From Metridium senile (Eukaryota > Cnidaria > Anthozoa > Actiniaria > Metridiidae): a stretch of DNA of 64,000 nucleotides. Position 1 is the stretch's first letter. The number at the start of each line of letters is the position of its first letter. This document shows, one piece after another, positions 25,183 to 37,565 of this stretch. Where the stretch lies: assembly GCA_949775045.1 (NCBI GenBank), contig OX459104.1:16852431-16916430 (forward strand). Direction: 5' to 3'. The position numbers and the translations under genes were made by a program. The notes under the pieces were generated by a model. It did no database searches. It was not told the DNA's origin and worked only from the letters and a program-made list of their open reading frames with translations.

Positions 25183-25998
25183 ATGTCTAACAAAGTCAAA
25201 CCAGATCTCACTAGATTCTCACTAGATCATGTTGATCATAGCAAAATATTCACAAATAGCAAAACTGACACTGACAAAACGAACAATTCTACTGAAATGA
25301 AGTCCTCAGAAGATATGGAACAGAGCAGGGTACCATGCGAACACACAAAGGTCGAACTGACTGTGAAGACGTCCGCCATATTGCCAAAAAACAACCTACA
25401 ATATTATGTAAGTCATGAAGACAGAAATATAGCAAACTTATTTCTGCTATTAACTTCTTTTTTACTCCTTATAAGCTTATTGAGTGGTAATATTCTCGCG
25501 ATTTCATTCAGCATGTTTATAGTGATCGCTATCTTGTTCGTGTGTGTAAGATTACAGCAGTCAATCAATGTGTTAACATCGTTAGAAAATGATTGTAATT
25601 TGTTTGAAAAAGCTGTACCATTATCTGCTGATGTAATTATAATTAATAAAAATTATATGTCAAAACATGAATGTCTAAGGTCTCGATATGTCCAGTTTCT
25701 TGTTTCTGACAGTGTAATAAACAAACCTAAAGCTATTCAACGTGATAGAGAACCAAGCAGAATCCCAATCAAACAACTTACACGTGTAATGAATAAAAGC
25801 AGAAATGTAAGGAAGGTGATTCGTACGTATCAGACGTATATTGCAAAGAATGTACCCATGTCATCTAGAATACATTGCTATGTCAATAAATGTGATTTCA
25901 ATCAATCCAGCTATTTCTACGCCCGACATCACCATCAGCATGATGGTCTAGTTTTATATGTTCTGCTATATATATTTTATTTAATTTTTAAGCTTTAA
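25183..25998 (+). CDS. Unrecognised intronless membrane protein, 271 aa
   Basis: The first ATG in good context (GCAAAATGTC) is 25183; the frame opens 14 codons earlier, but only from a TTG. The N-terminal 80 residues are polar and Ser/Thr/Asn-rich. Residues about 84-124 form a hydrophobic hairpin (NLFLLLTSFLLLISLLSG then a second segment). A basic cytosolic-type region follows (KSRNVRKVIRTYQ), and the last 18 residues (DGLVLYVLLYIFYLIFKL) are hydrophobic, like a tail anchor. I do not recognise the family. The hairpin followed by a soluble domain with DVIIINKNYM weakly recalls GPI-GlcNAc transferase subunit H, too weak to name. It could also be a retrocopy. No intron or clear polyA signal was seen. 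Confidence 0.5.
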   Translation: MSNKVKPDLTRFSLDHVDHSKIFTNSKTDTDKTNNSTEMKSSEDMEQSRVPCEHTKVELTVKTSAILPKNNLQYYVSHEDRNIANLFLLLTSFLLLISLLSGNILAISFSMFIVIAILFVCVRLQQSINVLTSLENDCNLFEKAVPLSADVIIINKNYMSKHECLRSRYVQFLVSDSVINKPKAIQRDREPSRIPIKQLTRVMNKSRNVRKVIRTYQTYIAKNVPMSSRIHCYVNKCDFNQSSYFYARHHHQHDGLVLYVLLYIFYLIFKL

Positions 25999-26132
25999 TA
26001 GTTGTAAATAGCGCCCTTGGACTATTGGGAAATGAAGCTTTACAAATTTCTTATTATTATTATTATTATTATTATCAATTATAGACTCATGAACACTTTT
26101 GTAAACAGACTAATCTTTAAATACAATTTAGC

Positions 26133-26222
26133 TAATTTACTCCGATGAAGGGCTAAAGCTCGAAACGAAAGTAAAGTTAATTCAATATTTTTTACGGTGT
26201 TACAAATTTCATTATATTACTT
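26133..26222 (+). repeat. F1 arm copy
   Basis: TTTACTCCGATGAAGGGCTA, then ACGGTGTTACAAATTTCATT, match the arm of the foldback at 17851-18545. A single arm without its inverted partner. Confidence 0.75.
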
Positions 26223-26899
26223 ACAATTTAGCTATGTGGTTCTTGTATGTTTTTTCGCTTTTGTATGTGTGCTAGCTGTTGCGCCTCCGAGTTATTTCTA
26301 TTAAAGATTAAAGAATGAAAGAAAAAGAAAAAGAACGGTGTTTGGGAAAATTTCACCGAAGGCTAACTGAGTGAGCACGAAAGTCAAAGAAAAAAATTGA
26401 GGCAGAACTTCACAGAACTAACTAGAGAAAACTATGTCTATACAAAGACATGCAAGTTTCAAACTTAAAATATAAATTTGGAGCTCCGCGCGCAGTTAGG
26501 AGATACCTGATTTGTATATTATATTTTCTCCATTTGAAACTTCAAATAAAAACGGTCATAAAAATGTTACAAATGTCCCAGCTATTTTGATTTTAATATA
26601 TTTTAATCTCTCCATTATTAACTTCTAACAAAAGCGGTCATAAAAATTCTACAATGTCACAAGCATTTTGAATGTATAAACTAAAAAAATATAAAGTATA
26701 AACCGGGATCCCTGTGTTACCACATGCTCTCAACCATAACAAACCCCACTGTGATTGGCTGTTCACGTGAAATATATTCGAAGCACGTGGAGTTAATGCT
26801 GTCAGATGGCCACGTGCTGTTGTAGTGTTCCAAATCAGCAGGTATTGCCGTGTAAATAAGCCTTCTATTATATTCATGCTGGCTAATACAAAAGCACGT

Positions 26900-27535
26900 T
26901 CAAACACAGTTGAAGATAGAAAACAAAGTCAAGTTATCGTGAATATAATTGGAAAGAAAAGACGTTAAAATTTTCGTACAAACAGCAGAGAAGACACGAC
27001 AGCAAAACAAAGTGAAACTTCAGCGAAAACAATCGATCAGAGCGGAACTGAGAATAGAAAAGGCAAGGTAAACATCGTGAGATTTCAGCCAAGAACAAAA
27101 AGAATATAAAAGGACAGAAAATATCATTGAATTTCAGCCAAGAACGATCAAAAACAACAGAAAAACTTGCAAAGACCTGAGGTAAACATTGTGAAATCTC
27201 ATCGTAACGATTAGAAAAATACCGAGAAAATATATTGACATTTCAGCGACTAGCGATCACATCTAGCAACAGAAAATAAAAATACACAAATTTAAATGAT
27301 CGTGTAATCTCAATAAAGATATTAGAAAGACGCTAGAAATTCAAGGCAGAGAAGATCTGGAACCTACTATCTCAGCGAACTTCCCACGAAATTTGAAAAG
27401 AGAGACAAAAAATATCCTAAAATCTATAGAAGAACGTTCAAATAAAAAAGAGAACAGCGAAATAAGAATATTGTTTTAACTCCAGAGCGAAATACCGAAG
27501 CGAAGACAACAAACTACTGGTTTCATTGGTAAGTA
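26900..27535 (+). other. Purine-rich stretch with possible non-coding 5' exon
   Basis: Strongly A/G-rich sequence with repeated GAGATTTCAGCCAAGAAC-like blocks, ending CATTG|GTAAGTAA at 27530, a strong donor. No long ORF. It may be an untranslated exon or a diverged repeat; no transcript evidence is available. Confidence 0.3.
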
Positions 27536-27696
27536 ATAACCTTGTATAATAATAAAATTGGAAATAGAAGTTGTGATACTTTATCATAGATCTATGGAAT
27601 AAGAGTTTTCACTGATAACTTATGCATAAAACTTTTATCAGAACATGTATATTAATAATTTTGTACATGTTTTGTAGAGCGTTAAAATTATCAGAC

Positions 27697-27990
27697 CATG
27701 AAATAGAATCAAATTGCTACTGTGGAATAAAGTGCAAACAATATATATCCATGAAATATAATCAAATTGCTACTGAGGAATAGAGTACAAACACTATATA
27801 TCCATGAAATATAATCAAATTGCTACTGTGGAATAGAGCGCAAATACCATATCCATGAAATAGAATCAAATTGCCACTGTGGAATAGAGCGCAAATACCA
27901 TATCCATGAAATAGAATCAAATTGCCACTGTGGAATAGAACGCAAACACTATATCCATGAAATAGAATCAAATTGCTACTGTGGAATAGT
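27697..27990 (+). repeat. Dispersed minisatellite A, 51-53 bp x 6
   Basis: Units begin CATGAAATAGAATCAAATTG, then CTACTGTGGAATAGAGCGCA. The same monomer forms a second array at 45704-46135 and a decayed piece at 62455-62545. Confidence 0.9.
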
Positions 27991-28719
27991 TCTTATTTTG
28001 TAACTATTAGTAAGACAGGTTAAGTTGTATTGAGATATTGTTTCCTTCATATTTGATGCTGTTTACTGGTTGAGTAATATTGACTAAATATTTAGTAAAT
28101 AAAAACTTCTAAACTAATGTAAATATTTAAAGAACCTAAATAGAAGATTGACATAAATTTCAATTTAAAATTAATTTATCAAACCGATTAACCCCCAAAA
28201 CACACCTATCTAGCTTGCTCATTAAAATAACTATGTTTTATTGTACTTAATTTAATAACTTTATGATTGGTAAGCTCATTCCAACGCTTTTGATATTTTT
28301 AGTCAACATTTACGAAGATTTCTGTTTTCTGGGGGTTTTTTTTGGTTGCTTGGGCTTCCTGTGGTTTCTGCTTCAGCGCGCGCTTTTATGTAAACCGGAA
28401 GTATTTTCACTTTGCCACATGTAGACGGCGCGTTTCAGCATGAATTAAAACACAGACAACTTCAAGCTAGTAGTGTCAATTTTCGACCAAGAAAGCTTAT
28501 CTTGAAGGTAATTTACGGTGATAGATGAAGATATACAACCACGTAAACTTGCATGAAAAGACACCGTCAACTGAACTTCAAGCTTGTAGTGTCAATGTTA
28601 AACCAAGCTAGCTCATATTGAAGGTAATTTAACGATTATAAAGCAACCAGTGAAACAAAATCAGTACTCTCATAATCAAAGTGTATTAGTCAAATAGGCA
28701 CAAACGAAACAGTGAAATT

Positions 28720-29045
28720 AGAGACTACGAAAGTCTATTAGTCAGTAGTGCCTTCACACTACTAAGATGCATTATTCTAATATCTATTTCACTGGTTTAG
28801 TGCCTTCACTCTAAGTACTAAGGTGCATTAGGACCTATTAGTCTAATATGTATTTCACTGGTTTAGTACCTTCACTCTACTAAGGTGTATTAGTCTAATA
28901 TCTATTTCACTGGTTTAGTGCCTTCACTCTACTAAGGTGTATTAGTCTAATATCTATTTCACTGGTTTAGTGCCTTCACTCTACTAAGGTGTATTAGTCT
29001 AATATCTATTTCACTGGTTTAGTGCCTCACTTTACTAATGTGTGT
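28720..29045 (+). repeat. Dispersed minisatellite B, about 52 bp x 5-6
   Basis: Units contain TCTATTTCACTGGTTTAGTG and CCTTCACTCTACTAAGGTGT. Relatives lie at 39310-39450, 61675-61760 and 63395-63530. The edge GAAATAG...TAGAGTG resembles minisatellite A. The preceding 28440-28640 holds a two-fold repeat of CTTCAAGCTAGTAGTGTCAA. Confidence 0.85.
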
Positions 29046-29164
29046 ATTTATTTAGTATACATTCGGGTTTAACATATTAGACTATACTGACCTTAATTGA
29101 TATTCTCTAGCTCCATTGTGTGAAAATCCGACAATGACATTTTACTTTGACTAATAAAATACAG

Positions 29165-31085
29165 TGTAATGGAAGGGAAAGGAAGACAGAATACTGAACA
29201 GTAGTGTAATTTCTGCAGAAAAATACAGTGAAATATAGTGTGTGAAAATGATTGGAAGACAGAATAGGGCACAGTAGTGTAATGTAGTGCAAAGTATGGC
29301 AGAGTACGGTAGAACACAGTGTAATAAAAGGGAAGTAAAATAGAATAGGGTACAGTACGTAGTGTGTTGTAGTGCAAAGTATGACAGAGTACGGTAGAAC
29401 ACGGTGCAATAAAAGGGAAGTAAAACAGAATAGGGTACAGTAGTGTAATGTAGTGCGAAGTATGACAGAGTACGGTAGAACACGGTGTAATAAAAGGGAA
29501 GTAAAATAGAATAGGGTACAGTACGTAGTGTGTTGTAGTGCAAAGTATGACAGAGTACGGTAGAACACGGTGCAATAAAAGGGAAGTAAAACAGAATAGG
29601 GTACAGTAGTGTAATGTAGTGCGAAGTATGACAGAGTACGGTAGAACACGGTGTAATAAAAGGGAAGTAAAATAGAATAGGGTACAGTACGTAGTGTGTT
29701 GTAGTGCAAAGTATGACAGAGTACGGTAGAACACGGTGTAATAAAAGGGAAGTAAAACAGAATAGGGTACAGTAGTGTATTGTAGTGCAAAGTATGACAG
29801 AGTACGGTAGAACACGGTGTAATAAAAGGGAAGTAAAACAGAATAGGGTACAGTAGTGTATTGTAGTGCGAAGTATGACAGAGTACGGTAGAACACGGTG
29901 TAATAAAAGGGAAGTAAAACAGAATAGGGTACAGTACGTAGTGTGTTGTAGTGCAAAGTATGGCAGAGTACGGTAGAACACGGTGTAATAAAAGGGAAGT
30001 AAAACAGAATAGGGTACAGTAGTGTATTGTAGTGCAAAGTATGACAGAGTACGGTAGAACACGGTGTAATAAAAGGGAAGTAAAACAGAATAGGGTACAG
30101 TAGTGTATTGTAGTGCAAAGTATGACAGAGTACGGTAGAACACGGTGTAATAAAAGGGAAGTAAAACAGAATAGGGTACAGTAGTGTATTGTAGTGCAAA
30201 GTATGGCAGAGTACGGTAGAACACGGTGTAATAAAAGGGAAGTAAAACAGAATAGGGTACAGTAGTGTATTGTAGTGCAAAGTATGACAGAGTACGATAG
30301 AACACGGTGTAATAAAAGGGAAGTAAAACAGAATAGGGTACAGTAGTGTATTGTAGTGCAAAGTATGACAGAGTACGGTAGAACACGGTGTAATAAAAGG
30401 GAAGTAAAACAGAATAGGGTACAGTAGTGTATTGTAGTGCAAAGTATGACAGAGTACGGTAGAACACGGTGTAATAAAAGGGAAGTAAAACAGAATAGGG
30501 TACAGTAGTGTATTGTAGTGCAAAGTATGGCAGAGTACGGTAGAACACGGTGTAATAAAAGGGAAGTAAAACAGAATAGGGTACAGTAGTGTAATGTAGT
30601 GCAAAGTATGACAGAGTACGGTAGAACACGGTGTAATAAAAGGGAAGTAAAACAGAATAGGGTACAGTAGTGTATTGTAGTGCAAAGTATGACAGAGTAC
30701 GATAGAACACGGTGTAATAAAAGGGAAGTAAAACAGAATAGGGTACAGTAGTGTATTGTAGTGCAAAGTATGACAGAGTACGGTAGAAAACGGTGTAATA
30801 AAAGGGAAGTAAAACAGAATAGGGTACAGTAGTGTATTGTAGTGCAAAGTATGACAGAGTACGGTAGAACACGGTGTAATAAAAGGGAAGTAAAACAGAA
30901 TAGGGTACAGTAGTGTAATTGTAGTGCAAAGTATGGCAGAGTACGGTAGAACACGGTGTAATAAAAGGGAAGTAAAACAGAATAGGGTACAATAGTGTAT
31001 TGTAGTGCAAAGTATGACAGAGTACGGTAGAACACGGTGTAATAAAAGTGAAGGAAGACAAAATAGAGTACAGTAGTGTAATGCA
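29165..31085 (-). repeat. 81-bp minisatellite, about 23 copies
   Basis: The unit contains GAGTACGGTAGAACACGGTG, AATAAAAGGGAAGTAAAACA and GGGTACAGTAGTG; adjacent units at 29796 and 29877 give the 81-bp period. A variant has ACGTAGTGTGTTG, four bases longer. All three minus frames are free of stops over about 1.9 kb, which marks them as a compositional artefact (Leu/Tyr/His/Cys-rich 27-aa repeats), not protein. Confidence 0.95.
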
Positions 31086-31179
31086 GTGTAATGCAGTGCA
31101 AAGTAAGGCACGACACGTAAGAATATACTTAGTTTAATGATTAGGGAAAGGAAGGGAAGGAAAAGAAGGTGCATAAAGG

Positions 31180-31560
31180 CTCAGTGTAAGGAGCAGTAAA
31201 AGAAGCAGGAACAAAGTGTGCCATGTGGAATAATAATAACACACTTGTACAAATGAAAAGATCTATTCAACCATAACAACTAAATCACGGATCAGCTCAC
31301 AACAGAATCAATCTACAATTCACTGTAGTCACGGTACGCTATTTATAGATACACAGGAATCACATAGCATAAGGAACAGTAAAGGAAGCTGGAATAAAGT
31401 AACCTGACACACTTGTACGAATGAAAGGATATACCCAACCATAACAACTAAATCACGGATCAGATCACAACAGACACACTCTACAATAGTCATCACGATA
31501 TTTATAGATAGACAGGAACCACATAGCATTATATTTAGAAGTAACATTTAACACATTAAT
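31180..31560 (+). repeat. About 185-bp direct repeat x 2
   Basis: Both halves contain CCATAACAACTAAATCACGG, ATCAG, a TTTATAGATA run and AGGAAYCACATAGCAT. No ORF of note; followed by (TATC)n at 31700-31720 and an F1 arm. Confidence 0.8.
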
Positions 31561-31735
31561 TTATTATATTATTTATTGTAACTAGCGAGTAAACTAGTAG
31601 CCTAGTATTCTTAAATTTAGTATTCTTATTATATATTGTATGAAATTGTAAATATTACGCAATTCAGTTATCAATTACTAGTGCAATGCAATTTTATTAA
31701 TAAACAGTATCTATCTATCTATCTACCTATTTATC

Positions 31736-31827
31736 TACTCCGACGAAGGGCTAAAGCTCGAAACGTCAGTAAATTTAAGTCAACATTTTTTTAGGTGTTT
31801 TACAAATTTCATTATATTACCTATTTA
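31736..31827 (+). repeat. F1 arm copy
   Basis: CTCCGACGAAGGGCTAAAGC, TCGAAACGTCAG and TTTCATTATATTACCTAT match the F1 arm. It lies about 265 bp upstream of the PPxY gene. Confidence 0.75.
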
Positions 31828-32090
31828 TTATATTATTTACACTCATTTGCAGATAAATACCTTGTCCTCAACATCATCAAGACATCACTGACTCATGCAT
31901 ATAACATAAAACATATAACAAGAGCCAGCCCCAATCAACAACAAGAGATTGCTGAAAAATGTAATACCTGATACAAAAACCTCCAATGAACACTATACAT
32001 CGCAATAAAGAAATATGCAACTGCAATCTTGGCTGGTTATTGTCACGTGATAGATATCGTTAATCCTGATTGGCTAATCAATATTACGTG

Positions 32091-32829
32091 ATGAGCCTGT
32101 TCACCTTTGAATGGCTGATAACAATCATCCCTGTATCAATAGTGATCATCATTGGTATCATCTGTTTGGTGTGTTTCTGTACAAGAGCATGTAGATGCAA
32201 GCAAACGAACACTCAAACTGCGCCAGAGAATACTGATGGTCCGATACATGACCCAGGGGTTTATAATGAATCGTTTACACCAAACCAAGCGGTGTTTACT
32301 ATACCGGGGTCTGCGTTTATGCCGTATAGTACTGGTGAGTTTAGCTGCAACTTCTTCGATCCTTTAAACCTTCTAATTTATTTCTCGCAATATGCCGTTC
32401 TTGTCCTTCCTTCCTTCCTTCCTTCCTTCCTTCCTTCCTTCCTTCCTTCCTTCCTTCCTTCCTTCCTTCCTTCCTTCCTTCCTTCCTTCCTTCCTTCCCC
32501 TTTTCTTTCTTAATTACTTTAACGTAAAATGTTATATTTTCCCTGCAGGACTACCAATCAACTACGTCATATCAACCACACAAGTCGTCACCATTACTTC
32601 CGAAACAGACGACGAAGCAGAAGAAGCAGAAGACGTCAATGCAAGTACTATAGAACGAACACGGCGTTCTGAAGGACGTCGATACGATGACGGCGTTACG
32701 CTAGCGGTTAACACACTCCCGTCAGGACCACCACGATATGGGTCGTTATACTTTTGCCCTCCACCTGATTACGAGGAGGCACTCGAGATAGCTGATTTAG
32801 ATGAAGAACAAGTAACTCACTATGTGTAA
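32091..32829 (+). CDS. Single-pass membrane protein with two PPxY motifs (Nedd4/WW-adaptor-like), 174 aa
   Basis: Exons 32091-32334 and 32549-32829 join in phase 1; the stop is TAA at 32827. The start is the first ATG after an in-frame stop (TGA, 32067). One TM segment (about 9-30, ITIIPVSIVIIIGIICLVCF) is followed by a cysteine cluster (CFCTRACRC) likely to be palmitoylated. The cytosolic tail has an acidic patch (ETDDEAEEAED), then PPRY (142-145) and PPDY (153-156) in PPPDYEEALE. PPxY motifs bind WW domains of Nedd4-family ubiquitin ligases, so an adaptor role in endosomal sorting is inferred. It resembles WBP1/VOPP1-type proteins in layout only. The intron holds a (TTCC)n tract. The last coding segment and 3' flank are tandemly repeated downstream. 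Confidence 0.8.
32400..32498 (+). repeat. (TTCC)n microsatellite
   Basis: About 25 units inside the intron of the PPxY gene; the resulting LPSFLPSF frame is an artefact. Confidence 0.95.
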
Positions 32830-33690
32830 CAACACGACACTCGCCTTCGACTCGGTATAGCTCATAGTTTGTCTTCCGTCCAATCGCTAGTAACTGCATG
32901 AGATAGCTGATTTAGACGAAGAACAAGTAACTCACTATGTATAAAAACCCAACACTCGCCTTTGACTCGGTATAGCTCATATTTTGTCTTCAGTCCAATC
33001 GCGTGGAAGTGTACAAGATAGCTGATAGATGACGAGCAAGACACTCATTGTGTATAGCAATAATAACATGTTTTGATATTTTACCATGTAGTTTTACAAC
33101 ACTCGCCTTTGACTCGGTATGGCTCATATTTGTCTTCCGTCCAATCGCGAGGAAGTGTACAAGATAGCTGCTAGATGACGAGCAAGACACTCATTATGTA
33201 TAGCTAGCAATCGACATGTTTTGATATTTTAGCATGTAGTTTACGACACTCGTCTTCGACTCGGTAAAGCTCATATTTTGTCTTCTATTAAATCCACTCG
33301 GTATGGCTCATAGTTTGTCTTCCGTCAAATTGCGAGGAACTTGAGATAGCCGATATAAGTCATGAACAAGTACTGCTTACTATAAAGCAAGATCATATAT
33401 TGCTACTTAGCATGTAGTTTAACTACACTCTCCTTCGACTCGGTATGGCTCATATTTTGTCTTCCGTTCCCTGAATTGCGAGGAACTGCTTGAGATAGCT
33501 GATATAGGTGAAGAACAAGTAACTTACTATAAATTGAGATACTATATTGCTACTTAAGCATGTAGTTTAACTACACTCTCTTTGGATTCGATATGGCTCA
33601 ATGCGCTTTTGTCTAAAGAACGATCGAGATTGCTGATCAAAATACACAATGTGTAGAACAAACTCACTATAATATTACTCTAAATACACT
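32785..33690 (+). repeat. Tandem array derived from the PPxY gene's 3' coding end
   Basis: GAGATAGCTGATTTAGATGA at 32785 is the end of the CDS (EIADLDEEQVTHYV). Related blocks start at 32900, 33015, 33161, 33343, 33492 and, decayed, about 33628. Each is followed by ACTCGCCTTYGACTCGGTAT-type sequence. The 33480 copy still reads CEELLEIADIGEEQVTYY and the 33335 copy CEELEIADISHEQV. Spacing is 115 bp, rising to 182 bp. After the array, to 33915, nothing is recognised. Confidence 0.85.
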
Positions 33691-33914
33691 CGACTTAGCC
33701 TGAAGAACTGATGAAGAACTCGGAACTGGAGAATTACAAACATTGAACTTGAAGTCTATATGTGGCGGAGGCAGAATTCGCTGCAAAATGTATATAGTTT
33801 TTAAAGAAGATAAAGAAAAAAACTAGAGAATCAAATATAGAAAGGTTTTATACTTAACAAAGTTGGTTTTATTAAATAAAATAACATTGTAATATCAATT
33901 ATTTGTTCTTGTTC

Positions 33915-34470
<556 letters not shown>

Positions 34471-34756
34471 ACACACACAAAAATAATATTACAAACAATA
34501 ATACATGCATAGAAACATACAACATTAAAATAGAGAAAATTCAGAGGAAACAAATACTATAAATGTTTAGACTTTGGTCATGTTGGTAGGGGGTAGTCTA
34601 TTCGGCAAAGTTGTATTGGAAAATAATAGTATTGTTTTTATTCCCGTGGAGTTAGTTATTCAGTTGATTAACCTATCAGATGAATGTTGAATCCAGTGTC
34701 TTTCCTGCTTGGGTTGCCTGTGTATTCATAACGAACCCGCGCATCAGGGGTTTCGG

Positions 34757-34815
34757 TAGCCTGCGTGCAGCCGGTTTAATTATTACGGGTAATTAAACCG
34801 GCTGCACGCAGGCTA
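34757..34815. mobile_element. 59-bp palindromic insertion with 9-bp target duplication
   Basis: Two 26-bp perfect arms (TAGCCTGCGTGCAGCCGGTT...) flank a 7-nt loop, TTACGGG. The direct repeat GGGTTTCGG flanks both sides (34748-34756, 34816-34824). A 9-bp target duplication is typical of Mutator-like elements. It lies 160 bp upstream of the astacin start codon. Confidence 0.85.
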
Positions 34816-34974
34816 GGGTTTCGGTTGACTGCGCAAAATAGCATTGCTTGGCGGGCTCCCTGTGGTGAGGTCTCAAAGGGGTCAGTCAAGCGGATCAAAT
34901 TATTCTCGGCGGTTATTCGAGCGGGTTACAAAAAAACAACGGTTTTGCACAGAGAAAAGTCACTCCAAATCAAC

Positions 34975-36557
34975 ATGCATCTCTCTGCTTTGATTGTGAG
35001 CGCTATTGTTGTCGTTTTAGAAGGGAAATCTCTACTTGGAGGTAAGTGTAAGATACTTAGCTTTCAATTGTTCGCTTGTTTTGCAGCCGTAGTTGATCAG
35101 TTGATCAGTTGTATGAATTTGCTTGAGGCATTTTAGCAGCATTTAGTAAAGTATCTTGTTGTCACATTGTAAGTTGAAATAAAGCATACAATAAGTAAAC
35201 AGAAGTTCTATTAATTATCAGTTGCTTGCTCTTTGCAAAGTTATATAATGTATAATGTGTGATTTTGTTCCTGTTGTTTGATTAACTATATATGTATGGC
35301 GCACACTGCATACACACAGCTTACAACTAATAATGATGGGTTGGTATGTAATGTAAGGTAATGTGATGTGATGCATTGTAATGTAATGTAATGTAATGTA
35401 ACGTAATGTAATTTAATGTAATGTAATGTAATTTAATTTAATGTAATGTAATGTAATGTAATGTAATGTAATGTAATGTAATGTAATGTAATGTAATGTA
35501 ATGTAATGTAATGTAATGTAATGTGTGCTCATAACATCTAAATATTTCTTTTTTAATTTAATTCTCTATAATATAACAAAGCTAAAACTATTAAAACCTT
35601 CCCAACTATACATTTAACATATATTTAACTATTATATTATAACAAATATACACCTAATTGCAAGAACGTTGTCCTGACTTTTGTAATGTAGTGAGAAAGG
35701 AATTAATTAAAAGACAAAAGAAGATCAATCAAGCTAAACTCTTTCTTTTGTTATTTCTTTCTTATTAAATTACTAATGTTCTTTTTTTCATGTGACAACA
35801 TTCTTGCAATTAGGTGTATATATACATACATGGAAATATGTTCACTTTATCCAACAATGTGTTGTCGGTTTGTGACATTTCGTGAACCCGCATTACTTAC
35901 ATATTGACCACCAACCGTCACTATTGTCTTTTGGTTTACAAAAAGTAGAATTTCGTTCCGGTTCACTCTCGCAAACTCATGTTATCATCCATTCATTTAT
36001 TAAATAAATAAAGATTAAATAATTCAATAATTTATTGCCTCAGTAATAAATTAGAGTGCATTAAATCAAACCGTTGAATAATATTAAAGGCTGATAAACT
36101 TAGTACACAGATTTAGTCACGCGTCACCAAAATTGTTAAAAGCCCGCCAAACTAACTGTCAAGCACCCTGCGAGCTCAGGTTGTTTTCTCTTACCTAGAA
36201 CAACGACGTTCTAGGTAAGAGAAAGGAACCTTTGCTCGCAGGGTAACTGTCAATCAAATCAGCGGGGTTCCTCTAATCACGATCAACAAACATTTACAAG
36301 AAAATAAGGCATCTTGTTGTTTCCCCCCGGAAATAACGAACAGTTTTCACGTGATTTCAAGTTTATGTGACGTCAACTAAAATAGTTATTAAAATAGTTT
36401 GACTAAATGCACTCTAACTCATACATAAATTCATTTATTCATTCATTATCAATTGATCAATTTATTTATTCATATATTTATCAATTTATTTATTTATTTA
36501 TTCATTTATTTATTTATTTGTTTATTTATTTATTTATTCATTCATTCATTCATGCAT

Positions 36558-36624
<67 letters not shown>

Positions 36625-36673
36625 TCTATTTTTTTATTTGTTTATTTATTTATTTATTTGTTTATTTATTCAT

Positions 36674-36720
<47 letters not shown>

Positions 36721-37501
36721 TTTGTTTATTTATTTATTTATTTGTTTATTTATTTATTTATTTATTTATTTGTTTATTTGTTTATTTATTTATTTATTTA
36801 TTTTATTCTTACGTTCTGTATGACCTTATCAATCAATTTATCTATTAAAATGTGATGCACCTCCCTTCTGTAGACAGATTCCATTTCAATCACGTGATCT
36901 CCAAAAGAGGTGCAGTAAGGCGCATACGATTATTATGGCCAGAGGTAATTGGATACGACTACAAAGTTGTCAGTGTCAATATTCCATATACGGTAAAGAA
37001 AGGCTTTCTATGGTGGGGTGGCCTAGGTAAGTACATATACACCTATTCCAAAAATACTTGTGGTCACATATCATCCACTTCTAGTTGACCAAACCAATAA
37101 AACGACTACATGGACATTCAGCAATGAAGTATATACCGATTTCTTACAGCCTTACAGCATTACAGCCTTACACGACACCATGACATAGTGGCTACGCATT
37201 CCCAGAATGCAGTAGCCACAAAAATGGTTGACGGAGTGAACGGTGATTGTACGACCGAAAGGAACTGTGGGTCTTAGATATTGATCATTTACGTATCTTT
37301 GGTGACAGAAAACGAATTTACGACACAACGCCAGCCCCATATAGTAAAGAAGAGCTTAAAATTAATGAAATTGTGCTTAGCAATCCAGAAAACACTATAT
37401 AATGCGTTGTGTGCGCAACTACAATTCCTTTCGGTCGTGCAATCGCCGTTCATCGCATACTCTGTCAACCTTTTGTGAAATAAGAGTGAAATGATTTGTG
37501 G

Positions 37502-37565
<64 letters not shown>

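Noticed and set aside
29093..31174. Three overlapping 636-693 codon minus-strand ORFs
   Set aside because: All three frames of the same strand are open over an 81-bp repeat, which cannot all be genes and has no start or splice support.
36407..36848. LFIYLFIY ORFs
   Set aside because: (TTTA)n microsatellite inside astacin intron 1.
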